Shown here: positions 41,035 to 49,327 of the stretch, one piece after another
Position numbering within the stretch: position 1 is the stretch's first letter
How the letters are laid out: each line of letters starts with the position of its first letter
Source: Pseudomonas sp. MWU15-20650
GTDB lineage: Bacteria; Pseudomonadota; Gammaproteobacteria; Pseudomonadales; Pseudomonadaceae
Direction of reading: 5' to 3'
NCBI RefSeq assembly: GCF_023242475.1
Contig: NZ_JALJFG010000003.1
Location: 124,001-188,000 of the forward strand
DNA length: 64,000 bases
Notes under the pieces: generated by a model
What the model was told of the DNA's origin: nothing
The model's input: only the letters and a program-made list of their open reading frames with translations
Database searches by the model: none
Made by a program: the position numbers and the translations under genes

Positions 41035-42075
41035 ATGGATTATCGACAGCTGGGCCGGACCGATCTGAACGTGAGCGCGATCGCCTTGGGTACCATGACC
41101 TGGGGCGAGCAGAACAGCGAGGCAGAGGCCTTCGCACAGATCGAACGGGCCAAGGCCGCGGGGATCAACTTCCTCGACACCGCGGAAATGTACCCGGTGC
41201 CGCCCAAGGCCGACACGTACGCCACCACCGAGCGCTACATCGGCAATTACTTCAAACGCCGCGGCGACCGCAGCGACTGGATCCTGGCCAGCAAGATCGC
41301 CGGCCCCGGCAACACCATCGACTATATCCGCGACGGCCATCTGCGCCACAACCGCAAGCACATCGCCCTTGCCCTGGACGCCAGCCTCAAGCGCCTGCAG
41401 ACCGACTGGATCGACCTCTACCAGTTGCACTGGCCGGAACGCAGCACCAACTTCTTCGGCCAATTGAGCTACAAGCACCAGGACGAAGACGACCTCACCC
41501 CATTGGAAGAAACCCTCGAAGCGCTGGATGAGCAGGTGAAGGCCGGCAAGATCCGCCACATCGGCCTGTCCAACGAAACGCCGTGGGGCACCATGAAATT
41601 CCTGGCCCTGGCCGAAGCCCGCGGCTGGACCCGCGCGGTGTCGATCCAGAACCCCTACAACCTGCTCAACCGCAGCTTTGAAGTGGGCCTGGCCGAAATT
41701 GCCATTCGTGAACAGTGTGGTTTGCTGGCCTATTCACCGCTGGCGTTCGGCATGCTCAGCGGTAAATACGAAGGGGGCGCACGCCCGGCCAAGGCACGCC
41801 TGACCGAGTACAGCCGCTTCAGCCGCTATTTCAACCCGCAGTCGGAAGCAGCCTGCAGCCGTTATGTGGCGCTGGCACGGGAACACGGCCTGGACCCGGC
41901 GCAGATGGCATTGGCGTTCGTGACACAGCAGCCGTTTGTGACCAGCAATATCATTGGCGCCACGTCGCTGGAGCAGTTGGACAGCAACATTGCCAGTGCT
42001 GAATTGAAGCTCTCCAACGAGGTATTGGAAGGGATTGAGGCGATTCAGAAGGTTCATCCCAATCCTGCGCCTTGA
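41035..42075 (+). CDS. Aldo/keto reductase (Tas-like)
   Basis: A 346-residue NADPH-dependent oxidoreductase of the aldo/keto reductase superfamily, resembling E. coli Tas. The catalytic tetrad is visible: Asp in NFLDTAEMYP, Tyr in the same segment, Lys in WILASKIAG and His in LYQLHWPER; the C-terminal GATSLEQLDSNI binds cofactor phosphate. ATG 41035 follows GAAGGAG at 41020-41026; the longer frame from 40840 crosses the rplM promoter and is not real. The physiological substrate is unknown. Confidence 0.92.
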   Translation: MDYRQLGRTDLNVSAIALGTMTWGEQNSEAEAFAQIERAKAAGINFLDTAEMYPVPPKADTYATTERYIGNYFKRRGDRSDWILASKIAGPGNTIDYIRDGHLRHNRKHIALALDASLKRLQTDWIDLYQLHWPERSTNFFGQLSYKHQDEDDLTPLEETLEALDEQVKAGKIRHIGLSNETPWGTMKFLALAEARGWTRAVSIQNPYNLLNRSFEVGLAEIAIREQCGLLAYSPLAFGMLSGKYEGGARPAKARLTEYSRFSRYFNPQSEAACSRYVALAREHGLDPAQMALAFVTQQPFVTSNIIGATSLEQLDSNIASAELKLSNEVLEGIEAIQKVHPNPAP

Positions 42076-42090
42076 TTGACCGTTAGGCCG

Positions 42091-42403
42091 CCATCGGGGG
42101 CAAGCCCCAATGCCAGTCAGTTAAGCGCTAGAACGAGCAACCGGTAACCTGTGACGAGCGGGCTTGTCCCGCGTTGGGGCGCGTAGCGCCCCTAAAGAAG
42201 GACGAATGCGGTGTATACGATACTCCGCGCAGATAGCTTTTGGGGCTGCTGCGCACCCCAACGCGGGACAAGCCCGCTCGCCACAACAAGCCCGCTCGCC
42301 ACAGTGATAGTGTTCCTTCTTAACTGACAGACATTAGGGCAAGCCCCCTCCCACACTTGGCCGTGTTCACAGATCAAAATGTGGGAGGGGGCTTGCTCCT
42401 GAT
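42091..42403. repeat. REP doublet interrupted by a second palindromic element
   Basis: The outer parts form a REP doublet: CCATCGGGGGCAAGCCCC (42091-42108) continues at 42337 as GGGCAAGCCCCCTCCCACA, and the inverted partner lies at 42380-42403. The inner 228 bases (42109-42336) are another element, annotated separately. This fills the 352-base gap between the aldo/keto reductase and acyl-CoA dehydrogenase genes; nothing coding was seen. Confidence 0.8.
42109..42336. mobile_element. 228-bp palindromic MITE-like element inserted in a REP
   Basis: Terminal inverted repeats AATGCCAGTCAGTTAAG (42109-42125) and CTTAACTGACAGACATT (42319-42335) agree at 15 of 17 positions. Inner arms GAGCGGGCTTGTCCCGCGTT and its complement face each other; the right arm has a 17-base tandem duplication (42268-42284 and 42285-42301). 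GGGCAAGCCCC stands on both sides (42098-42108, 42337-42347) like a target duplication. Confidence 0.65.
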
Positions 42404-42427
42404 GGGGCCATCCGCAACACCGCAAGA

Positions 42428-43564
42428 TCAAAGCGCCCGCGCGATGATCTCTTTCATAATCTCGTTTGTCCCCGCATAAATCCGCTGCACCCGCGCATCC
42501 GCCCAGGCCCGTGCAATCGGGTATTCCCACATGAAACCGTAACCACCGTGCAACTGCACGCACTCATCAAGCACCTTGCATTGCAGATCCGTGCCCCAGT
42601 ACTTGGCCATTGCCGCAGTAGGTACATCCAGCTTGCCTTCCAGATGCAGCGCCATGCATTTGTCGATAAACACACGACCGATCTGAATCTCAGTGGCCAT
42701 CTCCGCCAACTTGAACCGCGTGTTCTGGAAATCGGCAATCGCCTTGCCGAACGCCTTGCGCTCACGGGTGTATTCCAAGGTCCACTGCAATGCCGCCTCG
42801 GCCGAGGACAGCGCACCAATCGCCACCGTCAAACGCTCCTGGGGCAACTCCTGCATCAGGTAGGCGAAGCCCATGCCCGCCTGGCCCAGCAGGTTTTCCT
42901 TAGGCACTCGCACGTCCTGGAAGAACAGTTCCGACGTGTCCTGGGCCTTCATGCCCACCTTCTCCAGGCGCTTGCCCTTGTCGAAGCCCGGCGTATCAGC
43001 GTCTACCAGGAACAGGCTGGTGCCCTTGGCGCCAGCCTTTGGATCGGTCTTGGCCACCACAATCACCAGGTCGGCGAGGTAGCCGTTGGTGATGAAGGTC
43101 TTGGAACCGTTGATCACATACTCATCGCCATCCAATACAGCAGTGGTCTTGACCCCTTGCAGGTCAGAGCCAGCCCCGGGCTCGGTCATCGCAATGGCCG
43201 TGACCATCTCGCCGGAGATCAACTTGGGCAGGTATTTCTGCTTCAGCGCTTCACTGCCGTAATGCAGGATGTACGGCGCGACAATGTCCGAATGCAGGGA
43301 AAAACCGATGCCGGTCAGCCCCAGGCGCCCGATTTCTTCGATCACCACCGCGCTGTACAAAAAGTCCGCGCCCAGGCCGCCATATTCCTCCGGCAAGTGG
43401 GAGCACAGCATCCCCGCCTCCCCCGCCTTATGCCATAGGTTACGGTCGATGTAGCCCTGTTTTTCCCACTGCCCATGGAACGGCACGGCGTGTTTTTCGA
43501 GGAAGGTACGCACGCTCTCGCGAAAGAGTTCGTGCTCCGAGCTGAACAAGGTTCTGGAGATCAT
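42428..43564 (-). CDS. Acyl-CoA dehydrogenase family protein
   Basis: A 378-residue FAD enzyme catalysing alpha,beta-dehydrogenation of acyl-CoA. Family signatures are AMTEPGAGSDLQGVKTTAVL and QLHGGYGFMWEYPIARAWAD; the catalytic Glu is in YAGTNEIMKEIIARAL at the C-terminus. The N-terminal helical domain is complete. It stands alone next to a repeat region and divergent from an AraC-type regulator, so its chain-length specificity and control are open. Confidence 0.93.
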   Translation of the reverse strand: MISRTLFSSEHELFRESVRTFLEKHAVPFHGQWEKQGYIDRNLWHKAGEAGMLCSHLPEEYGGLGADFLYSAVVIEEIGRLGLTGIGFSLHSDIVAPYILHYGSEALKQKYLPKLISGEMVTAIAMTEPGAGSDLQGVKTTAVLDGDEYVINGSKTFITNGYLADLVIVVAKTDPKAGAKGTSLFLVDADTPGFDKGKRLEKVGMKAQDTSELFFQDVRVPKENLLGQAGMGFAYLMQELPQERLTVAIGALSSAEAALQWTLEYTRERKAFGKAIADFQNTRFKLAEMATEIQIGRVFIDKCMALHLEGKLDVPTAAMAKYWGTDLQCKVLDECVQLHGGYGFMWEYPIARAWADARVQRIYAGTNEIMKEIIARAL

Positions 43565-43709
43565 GGGTCACCTGTGTGAATTGTCGAACAAAGACCAGAC
43601 CACAGAGCCTATGCCGCAAAGACGGCACAGGACACTGGACACATGCGACAAAAAATAAGACGATCCAGCCGTCTGGTGACCACTTTCCCCTATAAGAATA
43701 AATGAAATT

Positions 43710-44705
43710 ATGTCTAACCAAATCTCCACGCCCTTGCGGCGCGTCAGCATTTTGGCCATTGATCGGGTATTTGCTTCAACCCTCATGCAAGCCAAGGATT
43801 TCTTCCACCTGGCCAGCCTGCGCTATGGCAAGCAACAGGGCCTGGGCCTGACCCCGGCGTTCGAAACGCGCCTGGTCAGCCCCGATGGGCAATCGGTGCG
43901 CAGCTTCAGCGATGTGATCATGCCGGTGGACGGCGGCCTGGAAAACGCCGACATCATCGTGCTACCGGCCTTCTGGGACGACTTCGACGTCCTGTGCACT
44001 CGCTACCCGCAAGTGCTGCCATGGTTACGCGAGCAACACGCCCGCGGCGCCGTGCTCTGTGGCGAAGCCACCGGCGTGTTCTGGCTGGCTGAAGCCGGGT
44101 TGCTCGATGGCAAAGAGGCGACCACTTACTGGCGCTTCTTCAACGCCTTCAGCGAACGCTTCCCCCAGGTCCAGCTCAACCAGGACAAGCACCTGACCGA
44201 CGCCGACAACCTGTATTGCGCCGGCGGCACCACTTCGGCGTGCGACCTCTACATTTATTTGATCGAGCGCTTCTGCGGCGCCAACATCGCCCAAGCCGTA
44301 GCCCGCGACATCCTTTATGAAGTGCAGCGCAGCTACTCACCCGGGCGTATCGGTTTTGGTGGGCAAAAGCTGCACCAGGACGTGATCATCCTACAGATCC
44401 AGCACTGGCTCGAAGAGCATTTCGCCGACAAGTTCCGCTTCGAAGACGTTGCCCGGGAACACGGTATGAGCATCCGTAACTTCATGCGCCGCTTCCAGAC
44501 AGCGACCGGTGACAAGCCGCTGCATTACCTGCAACGCTTGCGTATCGAGACGGCCAAGGGCCTGCTCTCAGGCAGCCGCAAGAGCATCAAGACCATCAGC
44601 TATGAGGTGGGATACGACGATGCAAGTTTCTTTGCACGGTTGTTCAGGCAGCACACCGAGCTGTCGCCGAACCAGTATCGCCAGCAGTTCCAGCAAGCCG
44701 CGTAA
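43710..44705 (+). CDS. GlxA-type AraC family transcriptional regulator
   Basis: A 331-residue regulator with an N-terminal DJ-1/PfpI-like glutamine amidotransferase fold (VSILAIDRVFASTLMQAKDF, GAVLCGEATGVFWLAEAGLL, the Cys nucleophile position appears in LYCAGGTTSACDL) and a C-terminal AraC double helix-turn-helix (FEDVAREHGMSIRNFMRRFQ, ISYEVGYDDASFFARLFRQH). It is divergent from the acyl-CoA dehydrogenase gene, with 145 bases between, and may control it (inference). Ligand unknown; relatives respond to carnitine, arginine or choline metabolites. Confidence 0.9.
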   Translation: MSNQISTPLRRVSILAIDRVFASTLMQAKDFFHLASLRYGKQQGLGLTPAFETRLVSPDGQSVRSFSDVIMPVDGGLENADIIVLPAFWDDFDVLCTRYPQVLPWLREQHARGAVLCGEATGVFWLAEAGLLDGKEATTYWRFFNAFSERFPQVQLNQDKHLTDADNLYCAGGTTSACDLYIYLIERFCGANIAQAVARDILYEVQRSYSPGRIGFGGQKLHQDVIILQIQHWLEEHFADKFRFEDVAREHGMSIRNFMRRFQTATGDKPLHYLQRLRIETAKGLLSGSRKSIKTISYEVGYDDASFFARLFRQHTELSPNQYRQQFQQAA

Positions 44706-44726
44706 GCAGGGCATGCACAAAACAAC

Positions 44727-44814
44727 TGTGGGAGGGGGCTTGCTCCCGATAGCGGTCTGTCAGTAACAGGTGCACTGACTGATCCACAGCTATCGGGGCA
44801 AGCCCCCTCCCACA
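44727..44814. repeat. REP doublet (inverted pair)
   Basis: TGTGGGAGGGGGCTTGCTCC at 44727 and ATCGGGGCAAGCCCCCTCCC ending at 44814 form an inverted pair between convergent genes. Confidence 0.85.
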
Positions 44815-44820
44815 TCGTCT

Positions 44821-45915
44821 TTAAGGTTTGTGGCCGCGCGACAGGAACTCGTGGGACTGCATTTCCAGCAACCGGCTCAACGTACGCTGGAACTCGAAGT
44901 TCAAGCGACCGCCGGTGTAGAGGTCCTTGAGTTCGACTTCCGCCGAGATGATCAGCTTGACGTTACGGTCGTAGAACTCGTCGACCATATTGATGAAACG
45001 CCGCGCGATGTCGTCAGTGGTGACGCCCATTTGTTCCACGCCACTGAGGATGACGGCGTGGAAGATCTTGCCCAGCTCAATGTAGTCGTTCTGGCTACGC
45101 GGACCGTCGCACAGCTGACGGAACTCGAACCATGCCACGTCATCGCAGGTACGCAGCGCGATGATTTCGCGGTTCTCGATCATCAACTTGTCGTTTTCCA
45201 CCGCCTGGGTGCATTCCGGCGTCAACGCGCGGAAGCTTTTGCGCAGGCTTTCGTGGGCGGCGTCGTTGAGTGGGAAGTGAAACAACTCCGCTTGCTCGAG
45301 GTGACGCAGGCGGTAGTCGACGCCGCTGTCGACGTTGACGATATCGGTGTTCTGCTTGATCAGCGCAATGGCCGGCAGGAAGCGCGCGCGCTGCAAGCCA
45401 TCCTTGTACAAGCCGTCGGGCACGATGTTGGACGTCGCGACCAGGGTCACGCCGTTCTTGAACAGCTCTTCCATCAAGGTGCCGAGGATCATGGCGTCAG
45501 TGATGTCGGAGACGAAGAATTCATCGAAGCAGATCACCCGTGCCTCTTCGGAGAAACGCTTGGCGATGATGGTCAGCGGGTTTTTCTCGCCCGGCAGGGT
45601 CTTCATTTCTTCATGCACACGCTTCATGAAGCGGTGGAAGTGAGTACGGACCTTTTCCCTGAACGGCAGCGCCTCAAAGAAGGTGTCTACCAGGTACGTC
45701 TTGCCGCGGCCAACGCCACCCCAGAAGTACAGGCCCTTGACCGGCGTGTGGTCTTTCTTGCCAAACAGCTTGCTGAACATCCCAGGCTTGCTTTGCGAGG
45801 CCGCGACCAGGTCTTCGTACAGGCGCTGCAAATGACGCACCGCGTTTTCCTGGGCAGCGTCATGGAAGAATTCAGGGCGTTTCAGATCAGCTTGATATCG
45901 TTCTAGGGGCGTCAT
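44821..45915 (-). CDS. zapE: Cell division protein ZapE (AFG1-like ATPase)
   Basis: ZapE is a P-loop ATPase that acts at the Z-ring during late division and under low oxygen or stress. The product is 364 residues from ATG 45915 (MTPLERYQADLKRPEF). Walker A is GGVGRGKTYLVD and the Walker B region is ARVICFDEFFVSDITDA; the AFG1 family pattern continues with LVATSNIVPDGLYKDGLQR. It lies downstream of trpS with a terminator between. Confidence 0.94.
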   Translation of the reverse strand: MTPLERYQADLKRPEFFHDAAQENAVRHLQRLYEDLVAASQSKPGMFSKLFGKKDHTPVKGLYFWGGVGRGKTYLVDTFFEALPFREKVRTHFHRFMKRVHEEMKTLPGEKNPLTIIAKRFSEEARVICFDEFFVSDITDAMILGTLMEELFKNGVTLVATSNIVPDGLYKDGLQRARFLPAIALIKQNTDIVNVDSGVDYRLRHLEQAELFHFPLNDAAHESLRKSFRALTPECTQAVENDKLMIENREIIALRTCDDVAWFEFRQLCDGPRSQNDYIELGKIFHAVILSGVEQMGVTTDDIARRFINMVDEFYDRNVKLIISAEVELKDLYTGGRLNFEFQRTLSRLLEMQSHEFLSRGHKP

Positions 45916-45934
45916 AATTTCGTTAGCAAGGCAA

Positions 45935-45965
45935 CAAAAACGGGCCGTCACTGTAACGACGGCCC
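45935..45965 (-). terminator. Rho-independent terminator of trpS
   Basis: GGGCCGTC (45942-45949) and GACGGCCC (45958-45965) pair; on the minus strand GTTTTTGTT follows. Confidence 0.85.
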
Positions 45966-45994
45966 CGGATAATGGCAATCAACCCTTGGTCGGG

Positions 45995-47350
45995 TTAATC
46001 CTCGAGGGGGGTCAACGCAACGCGCAAGGCTTCGATGGCGGCATCGCGCGACGCACCATCGGCAAATGCCGCGCTGTCGGCGACCGCAGCACCGTCCAGC
46101 CAGACGCTGAAGCCCAGGGCTTCAGTGCGCACATCCAACGCGTCGCCGCTTTGCAGTTGCTTGGTGACCGCACCCGCCGCTTTACCGTCGGCAAAATTGC
46201 GCGACAGCAGCAGTTGCTCGCCGTCAGCCGCCAACAGGCGGAAGCGGAAGCTGCCGTCGTCTTCACGGAAGCTCACAAAGCGCGCCGCTTTTGCGGCTTT
46301 CTTTTTCGGGCTGACCGGTGCCGCAACCTGGTTGACGAACGAGCGCAGGCCCACGGCCTCACGCAGCTCGGCCAGGAACGGTGCCGCCACGGCACGGGCT
46401 TTCTTGGCGCCGATCAGTAGCAAGTCTTCCATGTCCGAAGGACGCGACATCAGTGTGTGATAGCGCTCACGCGCTTCACCGAGCTGGTCATCCAGCAGTT
46501 GGAACAAACGGTTCTTCGCCTCGCCCCAGCCCAGGCCCTGCAGCAAATCACTGCGCAATGCTTCTTCCTGAGCCTGGGTGGCAAACGCCTGGTAGAGGGT
46601 GAACAGGTGTGAGTTGTCCGGGTCTTTGGCTTCGCCTGGCGCACGAGAGTCGGTGACGATCCGCGAGATCGCGTCCTTCATGTCCTTGGCGCTGGTGAAC
46701 AACGGGATGGTGTTGTCGTAGCTCTTGGACATCTTGCGGCCGTCCAGGCCCGGCAAGGTGGCGACGCTTTCTTCGATCAACGCCTCGGGCATGGTGAAGA
46801 ATTCTTTACCGTTGCCGAACAGGTGGTTGAAACGCTGGCCGATATCACGGGCCATTTCCACGTGCTGGATCTGGTCGCGGCCAACCGGCACCTTGTGCGC
46901 GTTGAACATCAGGATGTCTGCTGCCATCAACACCGGGTAGCTGTACAGGCCCATGGTGATGCCCGCATCCGGGTCTTCGCCATTTTCTACGTTCTTGTCT
47001 ACCGACGCCTTGTAGGCATGCGCTCGGTTGAGCAGGCCCTTGGCGGCGACGCAGGTCAGCAGCCAGGTCAGTTCGGGGATTTGCGGAATGTCGGACTGGC
47101 GATAGAAGGTCACCCGGTTCACATCCAGGCCACCGGCCAGCCAGGTCGCGGCAATTTCCATACGCGAGCGCTGGATGCGCTGCGGGTCATCGCACTTGAT
47201 CAGGGCGTGGTAGTCGGCCAGAAAGTAGAAGGAGTCGGCATTGGCGTCCTGGCTGGCGAGAATCGCCGGGCGGATCGCACCGGCGTAGTTGCCCAGGTGC
47301 GGCGTGCCGGTGGTGGTGATGCCGGTGAGGATACGGGTACGAGTCGTCAT
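45995..47350 (-). CDS. trpS: Tryptophan--tRNA ligase with C-terminal extension
   Basis: Charges tRNA(Trp). The 451-residue protein has the class I motifs HLGNYAG (H18) and KMSKS in DGRKMSKSYDNTI. It is about 110 residues longer than the usual 330-340 residue enzyme: after about residue 340 there is an extra domain (VSPKKKAAKAARFVSF, FRFRLLAADGEQLLLSRNF) resembling a small YegP-like DUF1508 fold. Such long TrpRS forms are usual in Pseudomonas. It lies 24 bases after an alpha/beta hydrolase gene on the same strand. Confidence 0.95.
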   Translation of the reverse strand: MTTRTRILTGITTTGTPHLGNYAGAIRPAILASQDANADSFYFLADYHALIKCDDPQRIQRSRMEIAATWLAGGLDVNRVTFYRQSDIPQIPELTWLLTCVAAKGLLNRAHAYKASVDKNVENGEDPDAGITMGLYSYPVLMAADILMFNAHKVPVGRDQIQHVEMARDIGQRFNHLFGNGKEFFTMPEALIEESVATLPGLDGRKMSKSYDNTIPLFTSAKDMKDAISRIVTDSRAPGEAKDPDNSHLFTLYQAFATQAQEEALRSDLLQGLGWGEAKNRLFQLLDDQLGEARERYHTLMSRPSDMEDLLLIGAKKARAVAAPFLAELREAVGLRSFVNQVAAPVSPKKKAAKAARFVSFREDDGSFRFRLLAADGEQLLLSRNFADGKAAGAVTKQLQSGDALDVRTEALGFSVWLDGAAVADSAAFADGASRDAAIEALRVALTPLED

Positions 47351-47374
47351 GGGTAATCGCTTATCAGACTGCTA

Positions 47375-48004
47375 TCAATTCGAGAGACGCGGCAGCACCA
47401 GATCCTTGAGATCGGTCAGCTTGCCGTGAAAAAAGTGTCCGCATTCTGCCACTTTCAGCAGCTCATGGGGGCGTTTCAGGGCGGCGGACCAGTCGTAGAC
47501 GGTCTGCGGGTCGACCACTTCGTCGGTTTCTGGCTGGATCAGGGTCAGTGGGCAACCGTGTGGCAGCACGTCGGTATCACGCAGGCGCATCACCGCAGCG
47601 GCAACCATGAACAGGTGCGCAAGCTGCTCACCCTTGGCTTCCAGGCGACCGCCCAGGCTGGCAGCGACATACCCCCCGAAGGAGAACCCCAGCAAGGTGA
47701 TCGGCAGGTCCGGGTGTTTTTCACGCAGCCAGGTGGCGGCTGCCTCCGCGTCGTCCACTTCCCCGGAGGCCATGTCGTGCGTACCGGCACTGGCGCCAAC
47801 GCCACGGTAATTGAAGCGCAATGTGATCAAACCCGCATCGCGGGCGGTGCGTTGCAGGGTCGATACGACTTTATTGAGCATGGTCCCACCCTGCACCGGG
47901 TTAGGGTGGCAGATCAGCGCCAGGCCACGTGGCTCGGGGTGATCCAGGTACAGGGCTTCCAATTGGCCTACTGGGCCATCGATCAAAACGGGGGTTTCAC
48001 GCAT
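47375..48004 (-). CDS. Alpha/beta hydrolase (dienelactone hydrolase-like)
   Basis: A 209-residue cytoplasmic alpha/beta hydrolase. The nucleophile elbow is LLGFSFGGYVA (GxSxG), the oxyanion region LICHPNPVQGGTM, the catalytic Asp in LIQPETDEVVDP and the His in AECGHFFHGKL. The family is found widely beside trpS-type genes, but the substrate is unknown. ATG 48004 (MRETPVLIDGPVG) is preferred; the frame could extend to 48067. Confidence 0.88.
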   Translation of the reverse strand: MRETPVLIDGPVGQLEALYLDHPEPRGLALICHPNPVQGGTMLNKVVSTLQRTARDAGLITLRFNYRGVGASAGTHDMASGEVDDAEAAATWLREKHPDLPITLLGFSFGGYVAASLGGRLEAKGEQLAHLFMVAAAVMRLRDTDVLPHGCPLTLIQPETDEVVDPQTVYDWSAALKRPHELLKVAECGHFFHGKLTDLKDLVLPRLSN

Positions 48005-48151
48005 GAGCAAGGAATGAACTCCGTGACCTCTCAAAGGGTCGACTCGTCTAGCTAAAAGTCTGTGCATGGCATCATTGCGAGCTTAATCGCGGTATACAGC
48101 GCAGGTCCGAGCCGTTAACGTAAAGCAAAGCCGTTTATAGAGGAAGGACTC

Positions 48152-48589
48152 GTGGAACACTCGCTCTTAGTTTGGTTGTTGCCGACTCTTGCCCTGGTTG
48201 CCGGTGTCGCCATTGGTTTCCTGGTTGCTCGCTTGCTGCCGAATGCCGCGCCTAACCGCACGCAACGTCAGCTGGATGACATTCAGGAACGTTTTGACAG
48301 TTATCAGAACGAGGTTGTTACCCACTTCAATAGCACCGCGACCCTGGTCAAGAAGCTCACCCAGAGCTACCAGGAAGTACAGGATCACCTCGCCGATGGC
48401 GCCAACCGCCTGGCCCTCGACGACATCACCCGTCAGCGCCTGCTGGCTGCGCTGCACTCCGATGCACCGCAAGCTCCACGGGAGCGCCTGACCCCACCAC
48501 GGGAAAACCAGGAGCCACCACGGGACTACGCGCCAAAAACGCCGAACGCCCCAGGCATGCTGGATGAGCATTACGGCTTGAAGAAGTAA
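48152..48589 (+). CDS. YhcB/ZapG family (DUF1043) inner-membrane protein
   Basis: A 145-residue protein with one N-terminal membrane helix (LLVWLLPTLALVAGVAIGFLVARLL), a coiled coil (residues about 35-95) and a Pro-rich C-terminal tail. The E. coli relative links cell division and envelope growth. The start is GTG 48152 after AGGAAGG at 48141-48147. It is divergent from the alpha/beta hydrolase gene and ends at a strong terminator. Confidence 0.9.
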   Translation: MEHSLLVWLLPTLALVAGVAIGFLVARLLPNAAPNRTQRQLDDIQERFDSYQNEVVTHFNSTATLVKKLTQSYQEVQDHLADGANRLALDDITRQRLLAALHSDAPQAPRERLTPPRENQEPPRDYAPKTPNAPGMLDEHYGLKK

Positions 48590-48606
48590 GTCGCTTCAAG
48601 CAATAC

Positions 48607-48642
48607 AAAAGCCCGGCTGATCGATGATCAGCCGGGCTTTTG
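48607..48642 (+). terminator. Rho-independent terminator of the YhcB-family gene
   Basis: AAAAGCCCGGCTGATC and GATCAGCCGGGCTTTT form a long perfect stem, followed by TGTTTTC. Confidence 0.92.
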
Positions 48643-48660
48643 TTTTCGAAGGCCATCATC

Positions 48661-48842
48661 ATGAGCGAGTCAGCACCGATCGGTATCGATCCCGCACACC
48701 TACTTTGCACCTGCACGGCCAGGATGAATCGGGCCGCAAGGTATTTCGCAAAAAGCGCTCACAGCGCGCAGATGATGCAGTTTTTCGGTAACCACTCTGG
48801 CGCGTATCGCTTGGGCGATAGCTACTCACCCTGCGCACCATG
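48661..48842 (+). pseudogene. IS110-family transposase N-terminal remnant
   Basis: The N-terminus MSESAPIGIDP resembles the IS110-type DEDD transposase start. A frame change follows near 48700; the next frame reads HLHGQDESGRKVFRKK, typical of IS110, and after another change near 48768 the sequence AQMMQFFGNHSGAYRLG continues before stopping. Thus about 60 codons of a degraded transposase remain. It lies between the YhcB gene and a small accessory gene. No ends or target duplication were found. Confidence 0.65.
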
Positions 48843-48844
48843 AA

Positions 48845-48877
48845 GCCGGGCCAGGCGTCGTGAACGCCTGACCCGGC
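48845..48877. other. Strong stem-loop after the accessory gene and IS remnant
   Basis: GCCGGGCCAGGCGT and ACGCCTGACCCGGC pair with one mismatch around a 5-base loop. It lies about 70 bases beyond the stop of the 80-residue accessory gene on the minus strand. There is no T run; the function is unclear. Confidence 0.5.
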
Positions 48878-48947
48878 CTATACTCGCTGGCGGTCAGTGT
48901 GAGGGGCGTTGCCAATCACATCCTGGGCAGCAACTCACTGTTCAACT

Positions 48948-49190
48948 TTAATGATCGCAACGGTCCCGCTTGCTAAGCAGATTTATCAGCGGAATAGCCA
49001 CTCGCGCCAAAGAGCCCACGACATTCGCGATAACAGGCCCTGTGCAACCGCTCATGCATCCGCCGTTTTTGTCTTCGGTAGCCATACTGCGTGGCGGCAC
49101 TGGCTGGAGAGCGACTGAAGTCGTGGGACTGTAGTCCGTTGCTGCATGATTAGGAACGTAAGCCGACGAAAGAGTGCTAATTGGCTGCAT
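48948..49190 (-). CDS. Small protein with type III effector-like N-terminus behind an hrp box (hypothetical)
   Basis: An 80-residue protein I do not recognise. ATG 49190 follows AGAGG with 8 bases spacing. The N-terminus MQPISTLSSAYVPNHAAT is Ser-rich, has Ile at position 4 and no acidic residue in its first 18 positions, as in Pseudomonas type III substrates. The middle has GGCMSGC, then a hydrophobic segment GPVIANVVGSLARVAIPLIN, then a short charged tail. Upstream, GGAACC-N16-TCACTTA resembles the HrpL promoter. It lies beside an IS110 remnant in AT-richer sequence. Type III secretion is inferred; a small membrane-active peptide or an orphan gene are alternatives. Confidence 0.55.
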   Translation of the reverse strand: MQPISTLSSAYVPNHAATDYSPTTSVALQPVPPRSMATEDKNGGCMSGCTGPVIANVVGSLARVAIPLINLLSKRDRCDH

Positions 49191-49234
49191 AAAAAACCTC
49201 TGAATCAGTAAGAAAATATGGGTTCCCCCCCACC

Positions 49235-49263
49235 TAAGTGAATGGCGCATCCAAAACGGTTCC
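49235..49263 (-). promoter_or_regulatory. hrp-box-like (HrpL-dependent) promoter
   Basis: On the minus strand GGAACC, 16 bases, then TCACTTA; the consensus is GGAACC-N15/16-CCACNNA, so only one base differs. It ends 44 bases before ATG 49190. Confidence 0.55.
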
Positions 49264-49327
49264 TTCAAAGGTCTAAAATGGGGCATACCCCTCAAGGCAT
49301 GACCGCTATCATTGACCGTGTCAGCCG

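Noticed and set aside
42151..42301. Repeated GAGCGGGCTTGT units considered as a CRISPR array
   Set aside because: Units are inverted or directly adjacent without unique spacers, and no cas gene is near.
48909..49118. A 69-codon plus-strand frame across the accessory pocket
   Set aside because: It lies opposite the 80-residue gene, which has a better start, ribosome binding site and promoter.
48948..49190. GlyGly in the 80-residue accessory protein as a bacteriocin leader
   Set aside because: No double-glycine leader consensus before it and no bacteriocin export or immunity genes adjacent.
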